From the NCBI GenBank assembly GCA_905236675.1, contig CAJOND010000038.1, forward strand, positions 1 to 64,000: DNA of 64,000 nucleotides, in the 5' to 3' direction. The first letter of the stretch is position 1, and each line of letters begins with the position of its first letter. The position numbers were made by a program, and so were the translations under genes. Under the pieces are notes generated by a model. The model was not told where the DNA came from. It did no database searches and was given only the letters and a program-made list of their open reading frames with translations. Positions 9,655 to 17,915 of the stretch are shown piece after piece. Source of the DNA: Candidatus Rifleibacteriota bacterium. GTDB lineage: Bacteria; Muiribacteriota; Ozemobacteria; Ozemobacterales; Ozemobacteraceae.

Positions 9655-9860
9655 TTTCTACTGGACATTTTAACTAAAATCAACAAAATTGTCCACTTAT
9701 ACTGGACAATTTTACTAAATTTAAAAAATTGTCCAGTAGGAATCTAAAAAAGCAATAATTTAGGAATCAATTCCTAAAATATTGCTATTTTTTGGGAATC
9801 AATTCCCAAATCATTAGGTTTTTTATTACAACTTTTATTATGACTTTTATTACTACTTTT
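9655..9860. repeat. Inverted-repeat block upstream of ATPase 1, copy of the block at 21.9 kb
   Basis: Two tandem inverted repeats have the arms TACTGGACAATTTT and AAAATTGTCCAGTA; the second, at about 9700-9738, is perfect. Two palindromes follow, TTAGGAATCAATTCCTAA and TTGGGAATCAATTCCCAA, and then runs of TTTTATTACAACTTTTATTA type. The same order with small differences occurs at 21918-22080 without an ATPase gene. The second palindrome differs from the first by a paired change (A..T to G..C), which suggests selection for the symmetric site. Confidence 0.7.
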
Positions 9861-9940
9861 GTTTTTGTAAATTGTTACAGATACAAAAAGTTAATGCTTT
9901 GTAGCCACCTCCGACTTGCTTTGCAAGCCACCTTTAAGGA

Positions 9941-10083
9941 GCTTGTCTGAAAACTAAGTTTTTAGCCCAAAATTAGTATTTTCTAATTATTTAAAATCCC
10001 CCTTAATCCACCTTTAAAAAAGGGGGTGAGGATAATTACTCTACATGCTGAATTTTTAATAAATTCTTAGTTTTTCGACAGCC
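9941..10083. mobile_element. MITE-like element of about 143 bp
   Basis: The ends are imperfect inverted repeats: 9941-9958 (GCTTGTCTGAAAACTAAG) and the complement of 10066-10083 (GGCTGTCGAAAAACTAAG), about 15 of 18 matching with one gap. The inside has a CCCCC/GGGGG hairpin and no coding sequence. One end recurs alone at 12381-12404, at the end of the truncated GrpB gene. No target duplication could be defined by eye. Confidence 0.5.
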
Positions 10084-10101
10084 TTCGAAAGGGGGAAACA
10101 T

Positions 10102-10147
10102 AGTATCAAGAAAAATTTGCCACATGTGGCAAATTTTTCTTGATACT
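10102..10147. repeat. Perfect 46-bp palindrome at the 3' end of ATPase 2
   Basis: The whole of 10102-10147 equals its own reverse complement. The core is TTGCCACATGTGGCAA, extended by A/T arms and AGTATCAAG/CTTGATACT. It starts 5 bp past the ATPase stop codon. A related palindrome with the same 14-bp core lies at the other end of the gene (11446-11489). Confidence 0.9.
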
Positions 10148-10152
10148 GTTCT

Positions 10153-11442
10153 TCATTTATTCAAAAGGAAGTCTCTTATTCCAATGTATTCTATACCTTT
10201 TTCATCTGTCCAAGGGACAATATGGTCTTTAACCACAACTGTTTTTGTAAATGAATCAGGAATTCTAACCAGTGAATTAGTTTCTTGTAAACGTTTTTCT
10301 TCCGTATCAACATTCAAAGCTGATTGAATATACCAGTTTTTCCCACCATTTCTAGCAATAAAATCAACTTCTAACTGAGACCTGATTTCTTTTTTATTAG
10401 CATCTCTATGTCTATATTCCACAACACCCACATCAACAGAATAGCCTCTAATCAATAGTTCATTATAAATAATATTTTCCATAATGTGATTTTCTTCTTG
10501 CTGCCGAAACCCTAAAAGAGCATTTCTTAAGCCAACATCTGTAAAATAATACTTTAAAGGGGTATCTAAATACTTTTTGCCTTTCACATTGTAACGAAAG
10601 GCTTTTCCTATAATAAATGCCTCAATAAAATAATCAAGATAGAGCTCTATTGTTGAAGGATTCATCGAAACTTGTTCGACAGATTTTAGAGTATCAGAAA
10701 GCTTTTTGGGATTGCTTAAAGACCCAACAGAAGAAGCGATAATTCTAATAAGTTTATCCAAAACACTTTTATCGTTTTTTATATTATGGCGTTCTATCAC
10801 ATCTTTTAAATAAGTATTTGTAAAAAGTTTATCTAAATAATCATATTTATTTTTATGGGAAGAAAAGCTTAATGTTCTTGGCAATCCACCGTAAGTATAG
10901 AAATTTCTCCAGGCTTCTCCGTAGTTATTGTTAAATGCTGTAACATATTCGGAAAAAGCCAGAGGATAGACTCTGATTTCATCGCCTTTGTCTCTAAATT
11001 GAGTAACTATATCAGAAGAAAGCATAGTTGAATTACTGCCGGTAACATAGATGTCAGCGTTCTCTATTTTCATCAACCCCAGCAAAACATCTATAAAACC
11101 AATTTTTTCATTTGAATTCGGAAGCCAGGGGTTTTCTATTTCTTTTACGAACTGGATTTCATCAAGCATAATATAAAAATCTTTGCTTTCATCAGATGAA
11201 GTTATTTTTCTTATATATTTGTCTAATTCTAAGGGATTTCTATATTTGGCATTAGAAGCTTCGTCTAAGGCAATCTTTATAATATTTCTTTTATTGATGC
11301 CTTTATTGATCAGATATTTATAGAAAAGATTGAATAACAGGTAAGACTTTCCACATCTTCTTATGCCTGTTATAACTTTAATGAGCCCATTGTTTTGGCG
11401 TTCTATAAGTTGTTTTAAATAATAATCCCGTTTAATTTCCAT
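10153..11442 (-). CDS. AAA ATPase with C-terminal DUF4143 (second of two)
   Basis: A protein of about 429 residues with Walker A GIRRCGKSYLL, Walker B FYIMLDEIQ, sensor-like VTGSNSTML and a C-terminal DUF4143/nuclease-like segment, QLEVDFIARNGGKNWYIQSA. The ATG at 11442 (MEIKRDYYLKQ) is chosen because the longer frame from 11475 begins inside a palindrome (MPHVAKIS is encoded by the palindrome itself). That palindrome ends 3 bp before the ATG and leaves no room for a normal ribosome site. Both gene ends carry the same palindromic core. The family is shared with the gene at 8441-9628, but the flanking DNA signals are unrelated. Function unknown. Confidence 0.85.
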   Translation of the reverse strand: MEIKRDYYLKQLIERQNNGLIKVITGIRRCGKSYLLFNLFYKYLINKGINKRNIIKIALDEASNAKYRNPLELDKYIRKITSSDESKDFYIMLDEIQFVKEIENPWLPNSNEKIGFIDVLLGLMKIENADIYVTGSNSTMLSSDIVTQFRDKGDEIRVYPLAFSEYVTAFNNNYGEAWRNFYTYGGLPRTLSFSSHKNKYDYLDKLFTNTYLKDVIERHNIKNDKSVLDKLIRIIASSVGSLSNPKKLSDTLKSVEQVSMNPSTIELYLDYFIEAFIIGKAFRYNVKGKKYLDTPLKYYFTDVGLRNALLGFRQQEENHIMENIIYNELLIRGYSVDVGVVEYRHRDANKKEIRSQLEVDFIARNGGKNWYIQSALNVDTEEKRLQETNSLVRIPDSFTKTVVVKDHIVPWTDEKGIEYIGIRDFLLNK

Positions 11443-11445
11443 AAC

Positions 11446-11489
11446 TATATAAGAAATTTTTGCCACATGTGGCATATTTTTCTTATATA
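11446..11489. promoter_or_regulatory. 44-bp imperfect palindrome in front of ATPase 2
   Basis: Centred on ACATGT, it reads TATATAAGAAA, then a TGCCACATGTGGCA core, then TTTCTTATATA, with three mismatched pairs near the core. It occupies the promoter and leader of the ATPase gene. It may be an operator for the ATPase itself, a fold in the mRNA leader, or a mobile-element end. Confidence 0.75.
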
Positions 11490-11595
11490 ATTATAATTAT
11501 TCTTATCTTTTGAGTCAATATGATTTTACAGGTTAGCAGGACAAACGCAAACTTTTCCTATTATTAATAAGTGATAGTAATAATTTTTTTTAGTA

Positions 11596-11687
11596 GCACC
11601 TTCCAGGTGCATTGATTAAATATTATCTAAACCGTGGGTGTCAAAGACACCCACGGTTATTAAAGTAGTGCCTTCCAGGCACTACTT
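11596..11687. repeat. Three-hairpin element, copy A
   Basis: Three hairpins follow in order. The first is GCACC/GGTGC with loop TTCCA (11596-11610). The second is a perfect 13-bp stem with loop AAA (11630-11642 with 11646-11658). The third is a 10-bp stem with loop TTCCA (11663-11672 with 11678-11687). The second is preceded by TATCTAA and followed by ATTAAAGT. The same three-part layout with different stem sequences occurs at 30535-30645. Confidence 0.65.
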
Positions 11688-11779
11688 TTTAAAACACTGA
11701 TTATTAGCTAAAAAGTTTTCGCTTGCCCTGCTTATTTGATGTGAAATAGTAAAAACGCCTATTTATATGTTATAATCGA

Positions 11780-12332
11780 ACAAAATCAGATAGAATTCTT
11801 CAAGATATAGATTTAATCGAAAGAATAAACAACAATACAAAATGTGTTGTACAGATGACGCTAACAACTTTTGATGATGAATTATGTAAAATAATTGAGC
11901 CTAATGTATGCACAACAAAACGCAGAATAGAAGTCTTAGAAGAAATGCACAAAAAAGGTATTCCAACAATTGTATGGCTTACTCCTATTCTACCCTTTAT
12001 TAATGATACAGAAGAGAATATAAAAGCAATTTTAGAAAGCTGCGTAAAAGTTGGCGTAAAGGGCATTATTTGCTTCGATATGGGGCTTACACTCAGAGAA
12101 GGCGATAGAGAATATTATTATGCTGCGTTAGATAAGTATTTCCCAGATTTAAAAGAAAAACACATAAACACTTATGGAAATGCTTATAATCTGCCCAGTC
12201 CAAATTCGAAACACTTAATGGAACTATTCCAATCAATTTGTAAAGAAAACAATTTGCTACAAACCCCAAGACTGTTTCCGATATTTGAATGAGTTTCCAG
12301 AACAAAATAGGCAGCTAACTCTTTTTGATTAA
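11780..12332 (+). pseudogene. Radical SAM protein of the spore photoproduct lyase-like family, 5'-truncated and frameshifted
   Basis: From 11780 the frame reads TKSDRILQDIDLIERIN, then VVQMTLTT and the C-terminal half of an SPL-like radical SAM protein (WLTPILPFINDTEENI, MTLREGDREYYYAALDKYFP, NTYGNAYNLPSPN). The N-terminal half with the CxxxCxxC cluster site is missing. Near 12265 the frame slips: the proper tail, PQDCFRYLNEFPEQNRQL and a final TLFD, lies in the next frame and ends at 12332. The frame seen to 12292 ends in an unrelated PRLFPIFE. No iron-sulphur cluster could be bound. The gene remnant follows the three-hairpin element. Confidence 0.75.
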
Positions 12333-12380
12333 TTACTATTTCCAATAAAAACAACAAATAGTAATTAATATGTCCGAAAG

Positions 12381-12404
12381 GAGTTGTCCGAAAACTGGTT
12401 TTTA
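12381..12404. repeat. Solo end of the MITE-like element
   Basis: GAGTTGTCCGAAAACTGGTT matches the left end of the element at 9941 and stands alone. It lies 4 bp beyond the stop codon of the shortened GrpB gene. An inverted repeat TTAATTACTATTT/AAATAGTAATTAA lies just before it (about 12329-12375). Confidence 0.45.
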
Positions 12405-12407
12405 AGT

Positions 12408-12794
12408 TCAAATTAGATTATGTAGATTAGCTACGCATTTATCATAAATAGTATAGCGATGGGCTTCTATTTTTAAAGAGATTAGAGAGGCTTCAAAATC
12501 ACCCTTAACATACAGCAATTGTTCCAGTCTTTCATCAAATCGAAAAACAATATCGTATTTAGCTAACTTATCGTTTCGAGCAATAACTTCATCATAATCA
12601 TTTACTGCAACAGCAATATTTATTATAGGTTTTGCTTTTATGGATTTTATAGAGGTACTTCCAACATGCTGAATATCTGGATTCAAACCTTTTAAAGCAG
12701 CTTGTATTTCAATAATTGTTTCTTTTGCATTTTGCTCCAAAAAAAGTTGGTGCTCTTCAAGTAGAACCATTTCTCTCTTTAATCCAATACTCAT
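12408..12794 (-). CDS. GrpB (UPF0157) family protein, C-terminally shortened
   Basis: A 128-residue protein with the GrpB signature DIQHVGSTSIKSIKAKPIIN, a nucleotidyltransferase-like fold of unclear substrate. Full members are about 170-180 aa and go on past HRYTIYD with a segment containing RDYL. Here the end changes to KCVANLHNLI and stops beside a MITE-like end, so the last 40-50 residues seem lost. The ATG at 12794 has GGGAGG 8 bases upstream; the longer TTG start at 12809 is unlikely. It may still fold, since the catalytic core lies in the first part. Confidence 0.75.
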   Translation of the reverse strand: MSIGLKREMVLLEEHQLFLEQNAKETIIEIQAALKGLNPDIQHVGSTSIKSIKAKPIINIAVAVNDYDEVIARNDKLAKYDIVFRFDERLEQLLYVKGDFEASLISLKIEAHRYTIYDKCVANLHNLI

Positions 12795-12855
12795 AGAAAT
12801 TCCTCCCAAAAGGCAATTTATATTTTACCCCAAAGGGTTAATTTAACCTGTTTAT

Positions 12856-14334
12856 CTAATATAGAGAATAAACACAAGACTTATACGAACCTTCAACTTT
12901 TATTCTTCCATTATTTATTAAATCCTGTAAAGCATTTCTCATAGCATTAGAAACCCCTTTATAACCTAATTTTCTAGCTATCATACTTGCAGAATAATTT
13001 CCTGTCGACAAAAGTGACATTATGTTAGACTTTAATTCGTCAGGAGTTCTCTGTTTTCCAGGATTAATTCTAATTTGAAAATCATTATTATTCAAAAACT
13101 TTTTATTTACGGGAATACGAACAACTAACGATTGGCGTTCAAGGTCAGTAATAAAAAGAGGTAAATCAGACTTATTATTTTTTAACTGTTCAATAGCTAA
13201 AGGAATTCCAGTATTCCGACCTTCTGTAAGTCTTAATTCTTTAAGGAAATTTCCAATTCTTCTGTTTCTATATTCGCCGGCAGATCTAATATTAAGGTTC
13301 TTTATCATTTCATCAGTTATAGAACGGTTCAAGCCAGGAAAGCTCTTGATTTCTATATAACTCGGAGTTCTAACAAGAGTTATAGGCTCTTTTATTTGAT
13401 AATCTCTATGATAAACAGCGTTAGCAAGAATTTCTTTAATAGCATTTATTGGGTAATTCCACAATCTTTCAGTTTCTATAACCCCTTCTCTCTTTATAAC
13501 CATTTCAGAAATCATATAATTCTGAATATATTGCAAAGCTTCTGAAAGCTGGTATTGAATAGGACCCCTGAAAGTTTTTTCTGTCATATTTTTCCCCGTA
13601 GGGTCAGGCATATCAACAATTTCTATATAAGCATAAGGGAAATATTTTTCAATGTTTTCAGAGAACATTAACAAAGCGATATTTCTAGGGAACAATCTTT
13701 CTTTTGGTCCAGAAAGAAGTTTCATACTTTCTGCGACTTCAATTAAATTCATTTTTGTAGATAATTCATATAAAGAGCTTCCTACTTTTTTTAAGTGCTC
13801 TCTTAATAAGCCAAGATCTATATCAGAAACCGTAGCAAATGGGTTTTCTCTATCATCAAAAGGAATTCTGCTTGAGTTTTCAAATAGTTCTTTTAATGAA
13901 ATACCATCAGCTTGAGAACCATGCCTTATATAATAATATTTTTCGCTTTGATTCTTGGAAATTTCTTTGCTAGCTTTATAAGGTCTGCCATCGCCTGCAG
14001 TAACCCAAAGAACCAACAATGTTTTTCCCTCATATTCACATTTTTCTATTCTTGGGAAATAAAAAGGTTCTATAAAATGGCATTTATTTAACAAATCTTT
14101 TTCTATTTCATCAATTTCCTTAGGCTTTAAGCCTTTTACAGGCAATATCGGAACACCTTGTTTTTCTTCTACACCAATAACGATATAGCCACCATCAAGA
14201 TTCTCTATATCATTAGCAAAAGCACAAATCGTTCTAATACATTCTCTAGGATTCCAACTGCGCTTATATTCAATTCTGTTAGACTCAATTTCTTTATTCT
14301 TAAGCAATGATTCAATATTAATAGGTAATGCCAT
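12856..14334 (-). CDS. AlbA_2-domain ATP-binding protein (RecG-like regulator type)
   Basis: A 492-residue protein. The N-terminal AlbA_2 (Schlafen-type) domain spans about residues 10-130, with ESNRIEYKRSW and GGYIVIGVEEK. A central region leads to a GHKL-type HATPase_4 domain (NAIKEILANAVYHRDYQI). A C-terminal winged helix (SNIMSLLSTGNYSASMIARKL) ends the protein. The family is often annotated as a putative DNA-binding or transcriptional regulator and is common near mobile genes. The ATG at 14334 is chosen because the GTG at 14343 overlaps its GAGGTG ribosome site. No damage is seen. Confidence 0.85.
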   Translation of the reverse strand: MALPINIESLLKNKEIESNRIEYKRSWNPRECIRTICAFANDIENLDGGYIVIGVEEKQGVPILPVKGLKPKEIDEIEKDLLNKCHFIEPFYFPRIEKCEYEGKTLLVLWVTAGDGRPYKASKEISKNQSEKYYYIRHGSQADGISLKELFENSSRIPFDDRENPFATVSDIDLGLLREHLKKVGSSLYELSTKMNLIEVAESMKLLSGPKERLFPRNIALLMFSENIEKYFPYAYIEIVDMPDPTGKNMTEKTFRGPIQYQLSEALQYIQNYMISEMVIKREGVIETERLWNYPINAIKEILANAVYHRDYQIKEPITLVRTPSYIEIKSFPGLNRSITDEMIKNLNIRSAGEYRNRRIGNFLKELRLTEGRNTGIPLAIEQLKNNKSDLPLFITDLERQSLVVRIPVNKKFLNNNDFQIRINPGKQRTPDELKSNIMSLLSTGNYSASMIARKLGYKGVSNAMRNALQDLINNGRIKVEGSYKSCVYSLY

Positions 14335-14429
14335 ATTATACACCTCACTGATAAATCATAATAAAATATTACAACTTTTATTGCAACTTTTGTTCTCTAA
14401 ATCATTGAATAAAATCCTAAACAAAAGGT

Positions 14430-14600
14430 TTACACCAGTTCGGTCACCCCTTAGTCTACGCAAAGCTTCGCTTTGCTCCACCTTACCGACTGCCTTTGGC
14501 AGTCAGTCACTTCGTGACAGCTTCCCCGCTAACGTGGGGCAGCATCTTCGAGAATTAGCACCACCATTCGTGGGGGAGCTTCTTAGGCTTGCAATGACTA
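14430..14600. repeat. GC-rich multi-hairpin dispersed repeat
   Basis: At least four short stems follow one another: CAAAGC/GCTTTG, GACTGCC/GGCAGTC, GTCAC/GTGAC, and CTTCCCC/GGGGCAG with a spacer. A copy of the GTGGGGGAGCTTCTT phrase comes last. The stretch is visibly richer in GC than its neighbours and has no coding frame worth keeping. It shares wording with 7203-7318. Confidence 0.6.
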
Positions 14601-14606
14601 TTTAAA

Positions 14607-17600
14607 TCAGAGAATTCTATAAACTTTTGCGGGTTGAGATTTCCCTTTAAACAAAACCTCACCATATTCCTCTGTTTTAATATACTTTTCTATTAACTTC
14701 TTAACATCTTCAGAAACAACTAACCTATTAGATTCCAGTTTTTCGGCAAAAACAGCTATACGAGCAGTAACATTAACCGGGTCTCCAATAATGGTGAAAT
14801 CACGTTTTTCGCCAACTCCCAAGTAACCAGATATAACCTGCCCATAATTCACTCCAACAGCAACATTGAAAGGAAGCTTTTCACTGGTTTCTATGAGAGA
14901 AGCAACTTTTGAAGCATTAACAGCCACTTCTTCAGAAGATTTATCATCTGAGCGGAAAGCGATAAGCATCTTTTCCCCCATAATTTTATCTATGTCACCG
15001 CCATTATTAATAACGATTTCAGAAATAACGGCAATCTGTTGTCTTAACTTTGAAAACAATTCAAAAGGCGGAATGTCTTTCATCATTTTATCAAATTCAG
15101 GAACAGTCACATAAAGCAATGCAACATCTACTTTTTTACTTTCTGTATCAACAAGGCTAGAGGCAACTTTCAAAGCGGTTTTTGATACCATTCGGTTCAT
15201 AAGCTGCTTTTCTTCTAATCCCTTCATCATTTTATCGAAAGCAAAACAAAGATTACCAAATTCATCGCCTCTAATAAATTTTGTTCTATAACTATATTTT
15301 CCTTGGGCAGCAGATTTTGCCCCTTCTAGAAGCAATTCTATTGGAGATAGCAAATCATTTATTACAGATTTAGCAATAAAATTAATTATTTTTATTGAAA
15401 TAATTAAAATAAAAATAAATATTAAAATATAATAAAATCTTTCCTTATTTACAGGTTTTTCTGAAGCCAAGCCTATATAAACATTATCTTTTATAATATT
15501 TCCCTGCCTAGCTTCAAGCAAATGGTTCCCATAAATATCAACATTAGTAGAAATTGGGATATAGCTGCTATTAATAAAAGAAGAGACGAAACAAAATTCT
15601 TTTACAGCTTTAAAATCTTCTAATTTACTAGGAAAGTTTTCGTCGCTATTTTCATCTGGATTAGAATAGAAGAAATATTCACCAACATCAACGTTAGGAG
15701 AATGAAAACAGTATAATTTTTTGGTATTAGAACCTGAATATAAATGCTGTTTAAAAGGTTTTTCATCATTTCTCATTTTGCAGATTGAAGGTTTAAATTC
15801 ATTATCATAGTAAACCAGAGAAAAAATTATAACATCTATATTATTTGGGTTTTCTTCTGAATAAACGGTTGACACATAAAAAGATGCGATGGAATAAGAA
15901 ATTACAACAGAAACAAGGTTATTGGGAAAATTAACTAATTTAAATACAAATTCTTTACAAAAAATAGAATTAAAAGATTTTAATAATTCATCTACTATCA
16001 TTTCTTTTTTTGTTGAGGACAAATTACTGTCTGAACCTGTATTTTTATTATTTTTATTTAAATTAGAATTCTTAAAATATATTTCAGAAAATAATGGGTA
16101 AATAATTTTTCCAAAATCGGTAAGTTTTTTATCATAATCTTTTTTACCTCTATAATTAATAGAGACAACCCAGTCATTTTTCCCAATTACCAACATTTCT
16201 GTAATACGAAAATGAGGTTCATATTCAATTTTCGTTGATTTATTTTCATCTACTTTAGAATTATTTGTTATGAAATCAATATTAAAATGTTTCTTTCCTT
16301 CGCCAATTATTTCATCAAATAAATATTTTTTAAAGTTTTCAACATTAGTTTCTTTTACCGAATCATTTTTAGGGTTATTTGCCAGATTAATATACTTTCT
16401 GAAGATATTTGAGGAAGATAAGCATTTTAAATATTTTTCAACCAGAGGATGATAATAGAATTCTCTCTTTTCAATATCATCAATTAAATTATTTAATTTT
16501 AATCTAACTTCTGAATTTTTATTAATATAGTCTTCATTTATATAAAGGTAAGAAACAAAACTGACAATTATAATTGGCAATAAAGCAGAAAGAAGAATGT
16601 CTATACTTAATTTCATAGACAAAGTTGATTTTGAAAGTAATTTCTTTTTCTTTATAAATAAAATTAGAATACCTAAGAAAAATATTGAAAAGAAAACAAA
16701 ACAACCTATTAATGATACTGGGTAAAATGATGATAATAGTTTATTTGAAATAACATAAATAGTATATTTTTTATTATTAATATCAATTTCTTTTTTCTCA
16801 TAGCCTTTGATTAACAAATAAGAACTGTCAGGATAATTTTTAAATATTTTTTTATCTATTTCAGAAAATCCCTTAGAAAAATACCATTTGTCATCATCTT
16901 TAATAGCTAATTGGAGAGAATCTCCTGTTAAAAGAGTAAAATAATTGGGATTACCCAATTCATCATTTGGAGCATTATTAAATCCAACATTTAAATTACC
17001 AACAGATACTTCATCCAATGCACCTTTTAATGCGGAAATAGGTTTTAAGAAAGCAAAGGCAGAACGAATAACACAAATCCAAAGAACAATTAAAGATGAT
17101 AAAACGAGAATCAATAAAACAATTTTTCTGTAAAATAAGTCAGCAAGAATATCAGATTTACTTACCCAACCCACAAAAAGAGTTTGATTAAAACTTAATG
17201 CAGGCATAATAACAACAATATTATCGTCTTCAACAAAAGTATCATTCTTTTTAGTTAATGCCACAAGCTTTGCATGAGTATTTATACTATCACTTAGTTT
17301 TTGTGATAGGTGACGAGATTTTTCCCCTATGTCTTCTAAGTTCTGTCTTGTAATTTTAAAAGCCGAAAAATTTTGTTTTTTATTTTTATTATCATCTATT
17401 TTTTTAATATAATAATTATAAATACTTCTTGAGATTATCTTATCATCCAGTGTTTTATCATCCCAAGCAACAAAAAGCATATATTTAGGTTTACCATTTA
17501 TTTTTAGCACATCATATATCTGGTAAGAACAAAAGTCTCCATTCTTACTTAAAATAGGTTCGGAAAGTCTTTTTGTAACATCTCCATCTACATCACGGCC

Positions 17601-17915
17601 AAGAATTGCTCTATAACCTTTATTTGCCAAATCATCTTCACTTTCATATTTCTCAAATTTTCTGCCGGAAGAATCCTCTACCATTTTTTTTCTAAGAATA
17701 TTAACTTGTATAGATAAAAATGATTTAACCAACAATTTAAAATCAAAATCATCTGAGTCACTACCTTTTACAAAAGCTCCCTCACCATTCTCATTAACTA
17801 ATTTAACTCCCAATAAGGGTAGTTTACCTTCTTTAAATATATCCAGAACCCGATTAACTATGAGTTCTTCATCTATCTCTTTCTCTTTTAATAATGATTT
17901 TATTTTTTTCATCAT
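14607..17915 (-). CDS. Multi-pass sensor with HAMP and degenerate class III nucleotide cyclase domain (3' part of a split gene)
   Basis: A frame of 1,102 residues. Membrane segments lie at about 264-288, 398-421, 437-458 and 828-852, with HAMP-like regions after the first and last. A class III adenylate/guanylate cyclase-like domain spans about 929-1102. The domain keeps VNYGQVISGYLG and IIGDPVNVTARIA with the Asn and Arg of the active site. The first metal Asp (usual LFxDI) is replaced in LLYVTVPEF, and the second (usual GD) is Glu in KIMGEKMLIAF. Cyclase activity is therefore doubtful. Residues 1-260 look extracytoplasmic but have no membrane anchor before them. The missing anchor is supplied by the overlapping upstream frame, so this is probably the rear of one protein of about 1,530 aa. 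Confidence 0.75.
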   Translation of the reverse strand: MMKKIKSLLKEKEIDEELIVNRVLDIFKEGKLPLLGVKLVNENGEGAFVKGSDSDDFDFKLLVKSFLSIQVNILRKKMVEDSSGRKFEKYESEDDLANKGYRAILGRDVDGDVTKRLSEPILSKNGDFCSYQIYDVLKINGKPKYMLFVAWDDKTLDDKIISRSIYNYYIKKIDDNKNKKQNFSAFKITRQNLEDIGEKSRHLSQKLSDSINTHAKLVALTKKNDTFVEDDNIVVIMPALSFNQTLFVGWVSKSDILADLFYRKIVLLILVLSSLIVLWICVIRSAFAFLKPISALKGALDEVSVGNLNVGFNNAPNDELGNPNYFTLLTGDSLQLAIKDDDKWYFSKGFSEIDKKIFKNYPDSSYLLIKGYEKKEIDINNKKYTIYVISNKLLSSFYPVSLIGCFVFFSIFFLGILILFIKKKKLLSKSTLSMKLSIDILLSALLPIIIVSFVSYLYINEDYINKNSEVRLKLNNLIDDIEKREFYYHPLVEKYLKCLSSSNIFRKYINLANNPKNDSVKETNVENFKKYLFDEIIGEGKKHFNIDFITNNSKVDENKSTKIEYEPHFRITEMLVIGKNDWVVSINYRGKKDYDKKLTDFGKIIYPLFSEIYFKNSNLNKNNKNTGSDSNLSSTKKEMIVDELLKSFNSIFCKEFVFKLVNFPNNLVSVVISYSIASFYVSTVYSEENPNNIDVIIFSLVYYDNEFKPSICKMRNDEKPFKQHLYSGSNTKKLYCFHSPNVDVGEYFFYSNPDENSDENFPSKLEDFKAVKEFCFVSSFINSSYIPISTNVDIYGNHLLEARQGNIIKDNVYIGLASEKPVNKERFYYILIFIFILIISIKIINFIAKSVINDLLSPIELLLEGAKSAAQGKYSYRTKFIRGDEFGNLCFAFDKMMKGLEEKQLMNRMVSKTALKVASSLVDTESKKVDVALLYVTVPEFDKMMKDIPPFELFSKLRQQIAVISEIVINNGGDIDKIMGEKMLIAFRSDDKSSEEVAVNASKVASLIETSEKLPFNVAVGVNYGQVISGYLGVGEKRDFTIIGDPVNVTARIAVFAEKLESNRLVVSEDVKKLIEKYIKTEEYGEVLFKGKSQPAKVYRIL

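Noticed and set aside
10124-10327. Plus-strand frame starting inside the 46-bp palindrome
   Set aside because: It is the complement of the ATPase 3' end; the palindrome itself supplies the first codons.
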